DNA of 64,000 bases from Sphingobium yanoikuyae (GCF_013001025.1 NZ_CP053021.1:2942001-3006000), one strand, 5' to 3'. Positions 25,996 to 37,904 are shown, numbered from the stretch's first letter. Notes: a model not told the origin generated them from the letters alone. Numbers and translations: made by a program.

Positions 25996-26730
25996 ATGGT
26001 CATGATTGGAAAATGGGCGGCAGCGCTCGGTGCAGTTGTTGCGTTGGGCGGCGCGCTATCGCCGCATGTCGCCAACGCCAAGGCGCCCGGCCAGATCATT
26101 CTCACGCCCCAATCCGAAGAGGCGCTGGTCATCATCAAGACCGACTGGTGGCAACCGGCGCCGTCGATGCACTCGGCATTCAAGCTGCTGCTCTCCACCT
26201 ATGTCGATGCGGAAGCCCGGCTTTCCAGTGGGCCTTTCAGCGGCACCGCGCTGTTCGAAGCCAAGCAGAAGAATTTCCTCGACGGCTATCTGATGGTTCC
26301 CGTCAAGCCGGGGCGCTGGGTCGTGCGCAGCTATTCGCAGCAGGATAGCTGGGCGCTCTGCTTCAACGCTGCCTCGCTCCAGTTCGAGGCGAAGCCGGGC
26401 CAGGTCGTCTATCTCGGCCGGTTCGACGCGCTCACCCATCGGCAGCAATTGACCAGGCAGGCGATCGCATCAGGCAATACCAGCATTCGCGGCGGTGGCT
26501 TCGTCGATTATTTCGACCTGCCGCAGGGACCAATCTTTGCGCCGGTGGATGCGCCCCAGATCGCCGCCGTGCAGGCCATGCTTGCGCGCCGCGCCCCTGG
26601 CGTCAGCGCGCCGGTGCAGGCTGTTACCTTCACTCCCGCGACATTCGGCACCGGTTCCACTTTGTATGGCACACGGCGCTGCGGCGGCTATTTCCCGGCC
26701 AGCGGCAAGGGCAAGGCTGACAAAAGCTAA
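25996..26730 (+). CDS. Secreted protein of unknown function
   Basis: A 244-residue protein with a signal peptide (hydrophobic core AAALGAVVALGGALS, probable cleavage after ANA). The mature part has beta-strand-like segments (QIILTPQSEEALVIIKTDWW and YLMVPVKPGRWVVRSYSQQ). Two cysteines are spread over the sequence and a basic tail, GKGKADKS, ends it. The alternation of strands suggests a small beta-sandwich in the periplasm. I do not recognise a family. It is followed by another secreted protein gene on the same strand (115 bp). Confidence 0.68.
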   Translation: MVMIGKWAAALGAVVALGGALSPHVANAKAPGQIILTPQSEEALVIIKTDWWQPAPSMHSAFKLLLSTYVDAEARLSSGPFSGTALFEAKQKNFLDGYLMVPVKPGRWVVRSYSQQDSWALCFNAASLQFEAKPGQVVYLGRFDALTHRQQLTRQAIASGNTSIRGGGFVDYFDLPQGPIFAPVDAPQIAAVQAMLARRAPGVSAPVQAVTFTPATFGTGSTLYGTRRCGGYFPASGKGKADKS

Positions 26731-26845
26731 AACGGGAAGGCAGGTCGCCTAGCGTCGCGCCCCTCTCCCCGCCCCCCGCAAATTCTGCTAAGCCGACTCC
26801 AGAACAGAAAGGTCGCATGTCTTCCACGCTTTCATAGGGGAATGC

Positions 26846-28084
26846 ATGTCCACTTCGCTTCATCTGCGGTCCGCCGCGCCACGCGCCGCGCTGCTCAGCT
26901 TCAGCTTCGTCCTTCTCGCCACGCCCGGCGCCAGCCAGCAGGCCGGCGGACCGATCGCCCGCTATTCGATGGATGCCGGCACCATGTCCGGCATGGCCGC
27001 GATGGCGGGCGGCGGCGGCATGGGCGGGGCCATGTCGATGATGATGGGCGGCGGCAACCAGCCGATCCATGAACTGGTGCTGCGGCTGGGATCGACCCAG
27101 GCCGCCAGCGGTTCGCCGGCAGCCGAGCATTATATGCCCGCCGGCGCCCGGCTGGGTGCCTCCGTCCCGCTGGTCACGCCAAAGGTCACGCCGAGCGACG
27201 AGCCGGCGCTACCCGGCGAGAAGCCCAAGGGGCGGCTGCTCATCTATTGGGGCTGCGGCGCGACCGCCGGGCCGAACCAGCCGGTGGTGATCGATTTCGC
27301 CAAGGTCGCGCGCGGCCAGTTTCCGCCCGGCCTCTATATGACCGGCGCGGCGATCCCGCAGGAATGGCAGGTCCGCTTCACCAACAGCAAGACCTATGGC
27401 GAATGGCCCAATGGCCAGACACGCAAGACGCTGTCGGGCAATTCCTCGCTGATCGGCGACCATCGCATCGCCGGCAATTATTCGCCCGAGATCAAGTTCG
27501 CGCTGAACCAGGACTTCATGCCGCCGATCACGGGGCGCGCCAGCCCGGCGGCGGGCGGCGCCACCCAGCTGAGCTGGAACGCGGTGCCCAATGCGACCGG
27601 CTATTATGCCTGGGTGTTCGCGGCCAAGCAGGGCGGCGACATGGTGTGGTGGGCGTCATCAGCCAGTCAGGCCTTTGGCGGGCCGGTGTGGGACTGGCTT
27701 TCGCCCGGTGCCGTGCGCAAGCTGATCGGCGACAAGATCGTCATGCCGCCCAGCCAGACCAGTTGCACCGTGCCGTCGCAGGTGATGCAATCGGGCGGCG
27801 AGATGCTGATGGGCAGCCTCTATGCCTATGGCCCGGAAGCCAATTTCGCCTATCCGCCGCGCCCGGCCGATCCCAAGATCGCCTGGAAACCGGAATGGAT
27901 CGCCCGTGTGCGCTATCGCTCCAACACCATGTGGATGCTCAATGGCCCGGACATGGGATCGATGATGAGCCAGGGCAGTGACGACAGCGCCGACGCCTCC
28001 GGCGACAATCCGCCACCCAAGAAGAAGAAATGCAAGGGCGGCCTTGGCGGCATGCTCGCCGGCGCGATGGGCGCAGGCTGCTGA
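26846..28084 (+). CDS. Secreted Met/Gly-rich protein of unknown function
   Basis: A 412-residue protein with a signal peptide (about 30 residues). It has a Met/Gly-rich low-complexity region near residues 45-70 (GGGGMGGAMSMMMGGG), which recalls metal-binding or flexible linkers. The central part is beta-rich with aromatic segments (LIYWGCGATAG, YYAWVFAAKQGGDMVWW). The C-terminus is Lys-rich and ends with KKKKCKGGLGG and a terminal Cys. No catalytic motif is visible. I have no family name with confidence. It lies between another secreted unknown and the S9 peptidase gene. Confidence 0.7.
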   Translation: MSTSLHLRSAAPRAALLSFSFVLLATPGASQQAGGPIARYSMDAGTMSGMAAMAGGGGMGGAMSMMMGGGNQPIHELVLRLGSTQAASGSPAAEHYMPAGARLGASVPLVTPKVTPSDEPALPGEKPKGRLLIYWGCGATAGPNQPVVIDFAKVARGQFPPGLYMTGAAIPQEWQVRFTNSKTYGEWPNGQTRKTLSGNSSLIGDHRIAGNYSPEIKFALNQDFMPPITGRASPAAGGATQLSWNAVPNATGYYAWVFAAKQGGDMVWWASSASQAFGGPVWDWLSPGAVRKLIGDKIVMPPSQTSCTVPSQVMQSGGEMLMGSLYAYGPEANFAYPPRPADPKIAWKPEWIARVRYRSNTMWMLNGPDMGSMMSQGSDDSADASGDNPPPKKKKCKGGLGGMLAGAMGAGC

Positions 28085-28193
28085 AGCGACAGTCGGGGCG
28101 CGGCGCCACCCGTCGCGCCCCGGCCACGAGTTGCACTTGAAACGAAAGGAAAATCCGGCAAGTCTCGCGCCATTCTTCCGTTTCGAGGTTTTC

Positions 28194-30257
28194 ATGCGAC
28201 ACAAGCTACTGGCCGCGCTGCTGCTCGGCGCCGCCCTCTCCCCCCTGCCGCTCGCCGCCCAGTCGGCCGCCCCGTCGTCCAGGTTCGAGGGCCGCGACAT
28301 CTTCGCGCTGCAGGTCGCGACCGATCCGCAGATCAGCCCCGACGGAAATAGCGTCGCCTATGTCCGCCGCCAGGGCGACATCATGACCGACCGGCAGAAG
28401 GGCGCGATCTGGCTGGTCGACACCGCCACCGGCGCGCAGCGCCCGCTGGTCGCCGACGCCAGCCAGCCGCGCTGGTCGCCCGATGGCAAGCGCATCGCCT
28501 ATATCGCCGCCGATGCGGGCAAGCCGCAATTGTTCGTGCGCTGGCTGGACACCGGCGCCACCGTGCGCGTCACCACCCTGCCCGACGGCCCGCAGTCGGT
28601 CACCTGGTCGCCCGACGGCAAGAGCCTTGCCTATATCATGCGCGTACCCGCCGACCCGATGAAGCTGGGCAGGGCGCCCGACAAGCCGGAGGGAGCCGAA
28701 TGGGCCAAGCCGCTGGAGGTGATCGACCGGGTTGATTATCGCAATGATGGCGGCGGCTATGTCCAGGCCGGCTATGACCATATCTTCCTGGTGTCGGCCG
28801 ATGGCGGTCCGGCGCGGCAGCTGAGCTTTGGCGACTATCAGGATGGCGGCCCATTGAGCTGGACACCCGATGGCCGCGCCATATTGTTCAGCGCGGTGCG
28901 CAAGCCCGACTGGCAGCAGAAGGTGTTTGACCCGGAAATCTATACGCTCGACATCGCCTCGGGCGCGATCAGCCCACTGACCAGCCGCGAAGGCCCCGAT
29001 GTGGCGCCGGTCGTCTCGCCCGACGGCAGCAAGGTCGCCTATCTCGGCTATGACGACAAGCGCCTCTCCTACCAGAACACCTATCTCTACGTCATGAACC
29101 GCGACGGCAGCGGCGCCCATGCGATCACCGCCAGTTTCGACCGCAACATCGACCGCGCCTATTGGGCGGCGGACGGCAAGTCGCTCTACGCCCAATATGA
29201 CGAGCGCGGCGTCAACCGCCTCGCCCGCATCAGCCTCGACGGCCATGTCACCGAACTGGCGAGCGGCCTCACCGGCACCGCCTTCGACCGGCCCTATAGC
29301 GGCGGCGATTTCAGCGTCGCGGCCAATGGCACGCTCGCTTTCACCAGCGGATCGGCGTTGCGCCCGGCCGACCTGTCGGTCAGCAGCGGCGGCAAGAGCC
29401 GCCAGCTCACGCGCCTCAATGAGGATTTCCTGGGGCACAAGGCGCTGGGACAGGTCAAGGAACTGGCCGTCACCGCGCCCGACGGCCGGACCGTGCCGGC
29501 CTGGCTCGTCACCCCGCCCGGCTATCAGCCTGGCACCCGCGTGCCGTTGCTGCTGGAAATCCATGGCGGCCCGCACACCGCCTATGGCCCGCATTTCTCG
29601 ACCGACGACCAGCTTTATGCCGCCGCCGGCTATGCCGTGCTCTACACCAACCCGCGCGGCTCCACCTCCTATGGCGAAGAGTTTGCCCAGCTGATCCATC
29701 ACAAATATCCCGGTGACGACTATGGCGACCTGATGGCCGCGGTCGATGCCGCGATCGCCGCGGGCGTGGCCGATCCGGACAATCTGTTCGTTACCGGCGG
29801 TTCGGGCGGCGGCGTGCTGACCAGCTGGATCATCGGCAAGACCGACCGGTTCAAGGGCGCCGCGACGCAGAAACCGGTGATCAACTGGATCAGCGAAGCG
29901 CTGACCATGGACAATACCCTCTTCACCTCGCGCTACTGGTTCCCGGCCAAGCCCTGGGAAGATCCGATGGGCTATTGGAACCGCTCGCCGCTCAGCCTGG
30001 TTGGCAACGTCAAGACGCCGACCCTGGTGGTCGTGGGCAGCGAGGATTATCGCACCCCGGTCAGCGAGGCGGAGCAATATTATGGCGCGCTCCAGATACG
30101 GGGCGTGCCGACCGCGCTGGTGAAGGTGCCGGGCGCGAGCCATGGCGGCATCGCCGCCCGCCCGTCGCAATCGGCGGCCAAGGCGGCGGCGATCATCGCC
30201 TGGTTCGATCGCTATCGCGACAAGCCTGCGGCGGCGGCCACCGCACCGGCCCAATGA
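28194..30257 (+). CDS. S9 family prolyl oligopeptidase-like peptidase
   Basis: A 687-residue periplasmic serine peptidase (dipeptidyl/acylaminoacyl peptidase type) with a signal peptide ending LAAQSA. The first two thirds form a beta-propeller with repeated SPDGKxxAYI-like blades. The C-terminal alpha/beta-hydrolase domain carries the triad S537 (GGSGGG), D618 (GSEDYRTP) and H650 (GASHGG). The start 28194 has GAGG at 28185-28188. It would trim peptides in the periplasm. A hairpin follows before the GST gene. Confidence 0.93.
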   Translation: MRHKLLAALLLGAALSPLPLAAQSAAPSSRFEGRDIFALQVATDPQISPDGNSVAYVRRQGDIMTDRQKGAIWLVDTATGAQRPLVADASQPRWSPDGKRIAYIAADAGKPQLFVRWLDTGATVRVTTLPDGPQSVTWSPDGKSLAYIMRVPADPMKLGRAPDKPEGAEWAKPLEVIDRVDYRNDGGGYVQAGYDHIFLVSADGGPARQLSFGDYQDGGPLSWTPDGRAILFSAVRKPDWQQKVFDPEIYTLDIASGAISPLTSREGPDVAPVVSPDGSKVAYLGYDDKRLSYQNTYLYVMNRDGSGAHAITASFDRNIDRAYWAADGKSLYAQYDERGVNRLARISLDGHVTELASGLTGTAFDRPYSGGDFSVAANGTLAFTSGSALRPADLSVSSGGKSRQLTRLNEDFLGHKALGQVKELAVTAPDGRTVPAWLVTPPGYQPGTRVPLLLEIHGGPHTAYGPHFSTDDQLYAAAGYAVLYTNPRGSTSYGEEFAQLIHHKYPGDDYGDLMAAVDAAIAAGVADPDNLFVTGGSGGGVLTSWIIGKTDRFKGAATQKPVINWISEALTMDNTLFTSRYWFPAKPWEDPMGYWNRSPLSLVGNVKTPTLVVVGSEDYRTPVSEAEQYYGALQIRGVPTALVKVPGASHGGIAARPSQSAAKAAAIIAWFDRYRDKPAAAATAPAQ

Positions 30258-30263
30258 TCCGGC

Positions 30264-30304
30264 TGGCCGGAGCATATCGTTCATGATATGTTCCGGCCAC
30301 TTTC
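30264..30304 (+). terminator. Hairpin after the S9 peptidase, probable weak terminator
   Basis: Arms TGGCCGGA-N-CATATC and GATATG-N-TCCGGCCA pair around a 6-base loop. Only a short pyrimidine tail (CTTTCC) follows, so termination may be partial before the GST gene. Confidence 0.55.
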
Positions 30305-30316
30305 CAAGGAGAATGC

Positions 30317-30949
30317 ATGATGGCGGACCCGGTTCTTCTCTATACCAACCCCATGTCCCGCGGGCAGATCGCCCGATGGATGCTGGAGGAGGTCGGCGCC
30401 CCCTATGAGGCGGTGGTGCTGGATTATGCCGGCGGCATGAAGACCGCCGACTATCGCGCGATCAACCCGATGGGCAAGGTGCCGGCGATCGTTCATGGCG
30501 GCAAGGTGGTGACCGAATGCGCCGCCATCTGCGCCTATCTGGCCGATGCCTTCCCCGCCGCCGGCCTGGCGCCGGCGACCGATGATCGGGCCGACTATTA
30601 TCGCTGGCTCTTCTTCGCCGCCGGTCCGGTGGAGGCCGCGGTCACCAACAAGGCGATGGGCTTCGTCCTGCCAGAGGGACGCGAACGCAGCGCGGGCTAT
30701 GGCTCGCTCGATGACACGCTCGACACGCTGGAAACGGCGGTCACCGGCCGCAGCTGGATCTGCGGCGGCACCTTCACCGCAGCGGACGTCTATGTCGGCG
30801 CGCAGATCGACTGGGGGCTCACCTTCGGCACCATCCCCAGCCGCCCGGCATTCGAGGCCTATGCCGCCCGGTTGCGCGAACGCCCAGCCTATAAGAGGCA
30901 GAAGGAGATCGACAACGCCCTGATCGCCGAGATGCAGAAACAGGGCTGA
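30317..30949 (+). CDS. Glutathione S-transferase family protein
   Basis: A 210-residue cytosolic GST. The N-terminal thioredoxin-like domain (about residues 1-80) has the NPMSRGQIARWML region, where the serine is a likely glutathione-activating residue, and the cis-proline segment GKVPAIV with a following TECAAICAYLAD. The helical C-terminal domain contains the typical FTAADVYVG motif. AAGGA seven bases before the ATG supports the start. Substrates are not readable. Confidence 0.92.
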   Translation: MMADPVLLYTNPMSRGQIARWMLEEVGAPYEAVVLDYAGGMKTADYRAINPMGKVPAIVHGGKVVTECAAICAYLADAFPAAGLAPATDDRADYYRWLFFAAGPVEAAVTNKAMGFVLPEGRERSAGYGSLDDTLDTLETAVTGRSWICGGTFTAADVYVGAQIDWGLTFGTIPSRPAFEAYAARLRERPAYKRQKEIDNALIAEMQKQG

Positions 30950-30971
30950 GCCTGCCCCTTCCCAACAAAGC

Positions 30972-31006
30972 AAAAGGCCCGGCGGAGATGTCCGCCGGGC
31001 CTTTTT
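30972..31006. terminator. Bidirectional terminator between GST and Bax inhibitor-1 genes
   Basis: A 13-bp perfect stem AAGGCCCGGCGGA/TCCGCCGGGCCTT with a GATG loop, A run on the left and T run on the right, between two convergent genes. Confidence 0.9.
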
Positions 31007-31032
31007 CCTGTCTTCGTTCCGTTCGCTGGAGA

Positions 31033-31767
31033 TCAGCGGCGATCGCCCATGAAGCGCAGCAGGAACATGAACATGTTGATGAAGTCGAGATAGAGGTTCA
31101 GCGCCCCCATCACCACCGACTTGCCCATCATGTCGGTGCCGGCGACATAGCTGTAGATGCTCTTGATCTTCTGCGTGTCATAGGCGGTCAGGCCCGCGAA
31201 CAGCAGCACGCCGACGAAGCTGATCACCAGATCCATCATGCTGGAACGCAGGAAGAGGTTGATCAGGCTGGCGACCAGCAGGCCGACGACACCCATGATC
31301 AGGAAGGTGCCGAAGCCCGACAGATCCTTCTTGGTGGTGTAGCCGAACAGGCTGAGGCCGGCGAAGGCCGCAGCGGTCGCGAAGAAGGTCTGCGCGATCG
31401 ACGTGCCGGTATAGACCAGGAAGATCGACGACAGCGACAGGCCCATCACGGCGGCATAGGCCCAGAACAGGCTCTGCATCGCGACGGTCGACAGCTTGTT
31501 GATGCCAAAGCTCATCACCATGACGAAAGCCAGCGGCGCGAACATGATGACATATTTCAGAATGCCGGGGCCGGCGAGGATCTGCAGCGCCAGACCGCTC
31601 GACGCGAACAGCATCGCGACGACGCCGGTCAGCAGCACGCCGCTCGCCATATAATTATAGACCGACAGCATATATTTGCGCAGCCCGGCATCGAACGCCT
31701 CGCTGCGCGCGGCGCTGGCATTGCCAAAGCCTGCGATATCGGAACGGGGGTCGGACCAATTGGCCAT
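31033..31767 (-). CDS. Bax inhibitor-1/YccA family membrane protein
   Basis: A 244-residue inner-membrane protein with about seven hydrophobic helices, typical of the BI-1/YccA/YbhL family. Some members leak calcium ions in a pH-dependent way. The C-terminal helix pair ends with NLYLDFINMFMFLLRFMGDRR, a well-conserved family ending. AAGGAG, nine bases before the ATG at 31767, decides the start. The frame is open 14 codons further upstream. Confidence 0.92.
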   Translation of the reverse strand: MANWSDPRSDIAGFGNASAARSEAFDAGLRKYMLSVYNYMASGVLLTGVVAMLFASSGLALQILAGPGILKYVIMFAPLAFVMVMSFGINKLSTVAMQSLFWAYAAVMGLSLSSIFLVYTGTSIAQTFFATAAAFAGLSLFGYTTKKDLSGFGTFLIMGVVGLLVASLINLFLRSSMMDLVISFVGVLLFAGLTAYDTQKIKSIYSYVAGTDMMGKSVVMGALNLYLDFINMFMFLLRFMGDRR

Positions 31768-31890
31768 GGGTAAAATCTCCTTGGACGGCCTTTCTCGGCC
31801 GATCGTCATAGTATCGGCGCTAACGCCTCTCAGTTCAAGTGAAAGCCGAAGCCTAACAGCGATGTCATGCTTCAGCGCGACATCACAAGA

Positions 31891-32562
31891 TCATGCCGGA
31901 TCGACTTGCGCGAAGGCCCGCACCGGGAATGTGCCCATGCCGACGATCTTGGGCGGCACAGCGGTGAAGGCGAAGCCCGCATCCGGCAGCGCGCCCAGAT
32001 TGGTCATATGCTCGCAGATCAGCACGCCGCCGCCCAGCAGTTCGCGATGGACCGGGCGACCGGTGCCGGGGCGGGTATCGTCGATATTATGGCTGTCGAT
32101 GCCGACCAGCCGGGCGCCGCGCGCCACCAGCATCTGCGCCGCCGCTTCGGTCAGGAAGGGATGATCCTCATAATAGGCCGGCGTGCGCCAGTGCCGGTCC
32201 CAACCGGTGTGGACCAGCACCGCGCGGCCGGCGACGTCGATGCCGTCGAGATCGGCGGCATCCGTCGCGAGGCCCACTGCGTCGAACGGCCGCCGCACGA
32301 CGATCGCCGGCAGGCTGGCCAGCCGGTCGAGATCGAGCATGGAGAGGTCATCGCCCTCCTCGAAACGGTGGAAGGGCGCATCGAGATAGGTGCCGGTGTT
32401 CGACACCATGTCGATCCGACCCATCTGAAAGGCGCTGCCATCGGCATAGTTGGCGCGCGACTGTTCGCGGGTCCAGTAATCGCAGATATGCGGGGCGGCG
32501 ACGCCCTTATAGGTAGTCATGCCATGTTCGATGGCGTGGCTGAGATCGATCAAGCGGGTCAT
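31891..32562 (-). CDS. Cyclase family protein (kynurenine formamidase-like)
   Basis: A 223-residue protein of the cyclase/formamidase fold. It begins RLIDLSHAIEHGMTTY, as usual. The family's metal motif HxGTHxDxPxH appears here as SNTGTYLDAPFH, with Asn and Tyr in place of the first two histidines and the Asp and last His kept. Such variants exist, but metal binding may differ. Later conserved parts are AVLVHTGWDRHW and GIDSHNIDD. The ATG overlaps the stop of the upstream small membrane protein by four bases (ATGA). The substrate is unknown. Confidence 0.82.
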   Translation of the reverse strand: MTRLIDLSHAIEHGMTTYKGVAAPHICDYWTREQSRANYADGSAFQMGRIDMVSNTGTYLDAPFHRFEEGDDLSMLDLDRLASLPAIVVRRPFDAVGLATDAADLDGIDVAGRAVLVHTGWDRHWRTPAYYEDHPFLTEAAAQMLVARGARLVGIDSHNIDDTRPGTGRPVHRELLGGGVLICEHMTNLGALPDAGFAFTAVPPKIVGMGTFPVRAFAQVDPA

Positions 32563-32819
32563 GACGGGGACATTCTCCGACGGAAGATGCGCCACAGGGT
32601 GGAAAAGCCGACGACCGCCCAGATGATGTTGAGCACCATCGAGGGAAAAAAGGCGTCGTGCCACCAGGTGTTGAGGATGAAGAAGGCGGCGCCGACGGCG
32701 TTGAGCCACTGGAAGGTCGCCGACCCACCCGACAGCCGCCCGGTCGAGACGCCGACATAGGCGATCAGCACCAATATCGCGCCGGCCCAGCCGACGATCT
32801 CCACGAACAGCGCCACCAT
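32559..32819 (-). CDS. Small three-helix membrane protein (CBU_0592-like)
   Basis: An 86-residue membrane protein. It has a helix at about residues 3-23 (EIVGWAGAILVLIAYV), a central FQWLNAVGAAFFILN helix and a third ending VVGFSTLWRIFRRR. The layout matches small membrane proteins annotated as CBU_0592-like. A TTG at 32828 extends it by three codons. Its stop overlaps the cyclase gene start, so they are probably coupled. It starts just beyond the aconitase terminator. Confidence 0.72.
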   Translation of the reverse strand: MVALFVEIVGWAGAILVLIAYVGVSTGRLSGGSATFQWLNAVGAAFFILNTWWHDAFFPSMVLNIIWAVVGFSTLWRIFRRRMSPS

Positions 32820-32829
32820 CCACCCCAAA

Positions 32830-32863
32830 ATGAAAAGGGCTCCCTCCTCACGGAGAGAGCCCT
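32830..32863 (-). terminator. Terminator of acnA
   Basis: An AGGGCTCCCT/AGAGAGCCCT stem with one mismatch and an 8-base loop, followed on the minus strand by TTTTCATTTT. It lies 36 bases after the acnA stop. Confidence 0.75.
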
Positions 32864-32898
32864 CATTCCTTAGCTCAGCGCGTCAATCGATCAAGCGC

Positions 32899-35568
<2,670 letters not shown>

Positions 35569-35886
35569 AAGATATGCGTCTCCTCGCATAGGCCCGGCCA
35601 TGCGGAAGGAAGCGTCGCGTTCCCACCAGAAGCCACGAAGACGCGGCAAGGTGGAGGGAGGCGCCCCAACCTATGGTCGAAGCAAGTGTGTCCCGATGAG
35701 CGGTGGCATACAGATTGCGACCGCTCAGGCAAAGGGACAAAATGGCCGAAAGCCCCTTTATTTCCGCCATTTTCGCTTACTGAAAATCATTCGCAGCGAC
35801 GCGCACATGGGGCGCACTTTTATTGTGCGGGAGGCGTGGAAATCGCTCCCGCCCCGCCCCACATCTTGCCTTTATCAGCGCACTTG
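35569..35886. other. Spacer of 318 bp upstream of acnA
   Basis: I see no gene here. It should hold the acnA promoter on the minus strand. The only motif of note is GCGAATGATTTTCAG (minus strand, 35780-35794), which partly resembles an iron-response (Fur-type) box, about 215 bp before the ATG. Confidence 0.5.
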
Positions 35887-37641
35887 TCAGCGCGCCTTTT
35901 CCGCGGCGATCCAGCCGTCGATCTGGCTTTCCAGCACGGTAAGCGGCACCGCCCCCTGCGACAGCACCGCGTCATGAAAACGGCGCAGGTCGAATTTGGG
36001 CCCAAGCTGCTGTTCCGCCCGCGCGCGCAATTCGCGGATCTTGATCTCGCCCAGCTTGTAGCCCAGCGCCTGTCCCGGCCAACTGATATAGCGATTGACC
36101 TCCGCATCGATATTGGCGTCGCTCAGGGCGCTGTTCGCCTTCATGAAGGCGACGGCCTTCGCCTTGTCCCAGCCCTTGGCATGGATGCCGGTGTCCACCA
36201 CCAGGCGACAGGCGCGCCACATCTCGTAGGACAGGCGACCCATCATCTTTTCGGGCGTGTCGTAGAGCCCCATCTCCTCGCCCAGATATTCGGTGTAGAG
36301 CGCCCAGCCCTCGACATAGGCGGTGAAGCCGGCGAGATATTTGCGGAAGGGCGGCAGCGGCAATTCCTGCTGCAACGCGATTTGGTTGTGATGGCCCGGC
36401 ACCGCTTCATGCGCGGTCAGCGCCGGCAATTCCCAGAAGGGCCGCTGGTCGAGCTTCGAGGTGTTGACCCAATAGGTGCCGGAAATTCCTGCCTCGGGCG
36501 CGCCGGGGCCATAATAGGCCGTGGTCGTCCCCTCCGCCTCGGCCGCCGGGATCGGCTTGATGCCATAAGGCAGGCGCGGCAGCGTGGCGAAATAGCGCGG
36601 CAGCAGGCCGTCGATCGTCTTGGCTTGGCGTGCGGCAACGCGCAGCAGTTCCTCGGGCGTCTTGGCGTAATAGCTGGGGTCGGTGCGCAGATGCTGGATG
36701 AAGGCGGCGCGGCTGGGATAGCCCGCCTTGGCCGCGATCGCGTCCATCCGCTTGCCGATGCGGGCCACCTCATCCAGCCCGATCTGGTGGATCTGATCGG
36801 GCGTCAGGTCGGTGGCGGTGTGGGTGCGCACCCGACTGGCATACCAGGCCGCCCCGCCCGGCAGGGTCGAGGCGCTGTCGCTCTTGCGGCATTTGGGCAG
36901 ATAGTCCGCCACGAACAGGTCGTGCCATTTGCCATATTCGGGCGTGATGACATCGCGGATCACCGCTACCGCGCGCGCCTGCAGTGCCGCCCAGTCGGCG
37001 TCGCTGATGTCGCGCGGTTTCGTCCGCGTGAAGGGCTCGTAGAAGCGCGTGCCCTCCGGCGGCCCGGCGACGATGCCGCTGATCCCCTTGGCAAAGCCGC
37101 CCAGCACCGAACAGGGCAGCACGTAACCGCCCTTGATCGCTTGGCGGGTGATCGCCATGCCGTCGCCATTCTGCTTGGGATAAAGCGCAAGGCGCTTCAA
37201 ATAGCTCTCATAATCGGCACGGGTGTAGAAAGGCAGGCCGTCGGCCATGCCGGAAAAGCCCTGATGCCAGCTATAATAGGTGGTGAAGAGCATCAGCCGT
37301 TCGGCCTGATGCTTGTCGCTGGCGATGTCGTCGCGCAGCATCCACAACAGCACGGCACGGTTCACCTTGTCGGCGGCATCCAGCCCCGCCTCCGGCACCG
37401 CATCCAGCCGGGTGACGAAGCCCTGTTCCGCCTTGATCTGGGCATCGCGGGCGCCAAACGACAGGTCCGAAATCTGATCGTCGTAGTCGCGCACGCCGCG
37501 CGCGGTAGCCTCCACCGGATGGACCGACAGATACCATTTCCAGTGATCATCGATCACCTGGGTCAGTTGGTCATGGGGAGTCTGGGCGTGAGCCAGAGCT
37601 GGCGCCGCAACGGCGAGCATCAGGGAAATGATCTTGCGCAT
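35887..37641 (-). CDS. DUF885 family protein, probable zinc peptidase
   Basis: A 584-residue exported protein with a signal peptide (MLAVAAPALAHAQ). DUF885 proteins are putative metallopeptidases. Here the HEAVPGHHNQ segment, near residue 412, supplies an HExxxGHH-like zinc site. Further family features are LTPDQIHQIGLDEVARI and YVEGWALYTEYLGEEMG. It is probably periplasmic and degrades peptides. It stands alone on the minus strand upstream of the acnA promoter region. Confidence 0.88.
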   Translation of the reverse strand: MRKIISLMLAVAAPALAHAQTPHDQLTQVIDDHWKWYLSVHPVEATARGVRDYDDQISDLSFGARDAQIKAEQGFVTRLDAVPEAGLDAADKVNRAVLLWMLRDDIASDKHQAERLMLFTTYYSWHQGFSGMADGLPFYTRADYESYLKRLALYPKQNGDGMAITRQAIKGGYVLPCSVLGGFAKGISGIVAGPPEGTRFYEPFTRTKPRDISDADWAALQARAVAVIRDVITPEYGKWHDLFVADYLPKCRKSDSASTLPGGAAWYASRVRTHTATDLTPDQIHQIGLDEVARIGKRMDAIAAKAGYPSRAAFIQHLRTDPSYYAKTPEELLRVAARQAKTIDGLLPRYFATLPRLPYGIKPIPAAEAEGTTTAYYGPGAPEAGISGTYWVNTSKLDQRPFWELPALTAHEAVPGHHNQIALQQELPLPPFRKYLAGFTAYVEGWALYTEYLGEEMGLYDTPEKMMGRLSYEMWRACRLVVDTGIHAKGWDKAKAVAFMKANSALSDANIDAEVNRYISWPGQALGYKLGEIKIRELRARAEQQLGPKFDLRRFHDAVLSQGAVPLTVLESQIDGWIAAEKAR

Positions 37642-37695
37642 GGGCGCAACTGATCGCGCGGCGCAACGATTCTGGCAAGATGGCCCGATGCCGGT

Positions 37696-37899
37696 TCAGG
37701 CGGCGGCTACGCCATCCGCTTCGACAATGTCGTCGCCGGCATAATAGGCGCGCACCCGGACCCGCTTTTCGACATGGTCGACCGGCACGCGCAGCAACAC
37801 CAGTCGCCAGGTGCCGCCCAGATCGCGCTGGAGCAGGAAGCCGGCCTCATCGCGCAGCAACCGCCCGGTCTCATCCACTCCAGCGCCAATCTCGATCAT
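37696..37899 (-). CDS. Small protein resembling DUF5818
   Basis: A 67-residue beta-rich protein (ETGRLLRDEAGFLLQRDLGGTWRL, then RVRVRAYYAGDDIVEADGV). The layout of a short domain ending in a strand with V-R-V-R resembles small sphingomonad proteins grouped as DUF5818. It has no signal or membrane segment. The ATG at 37899 lies a few bases after the stop of the DUF1328 gene, so the two may form an operon. The function is unknown. Confidence 0.6.
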   Translation of the reverse strand: MIEIGAGVDETGRLLRDEAGFLLQRDLGGTWRLVLLRVPVDHVEKRVRVRAYYAGDDIVEADGVAAA

Positions 37900-37904
37900 G
37901 CGTG

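Noticed and set aside
28094..28122. CGGGGCGCG/CGCGCCCCG hairpin as terminator before the S9 peptidase
   Set aside because: No T run follows; kept out of the terminator list.
28206..30284. A 692-codon minus-strand frame opposite the S9 peptidase
   Set aside because: Antisense shadow; the triad and propeller repeats are on the plus strand.
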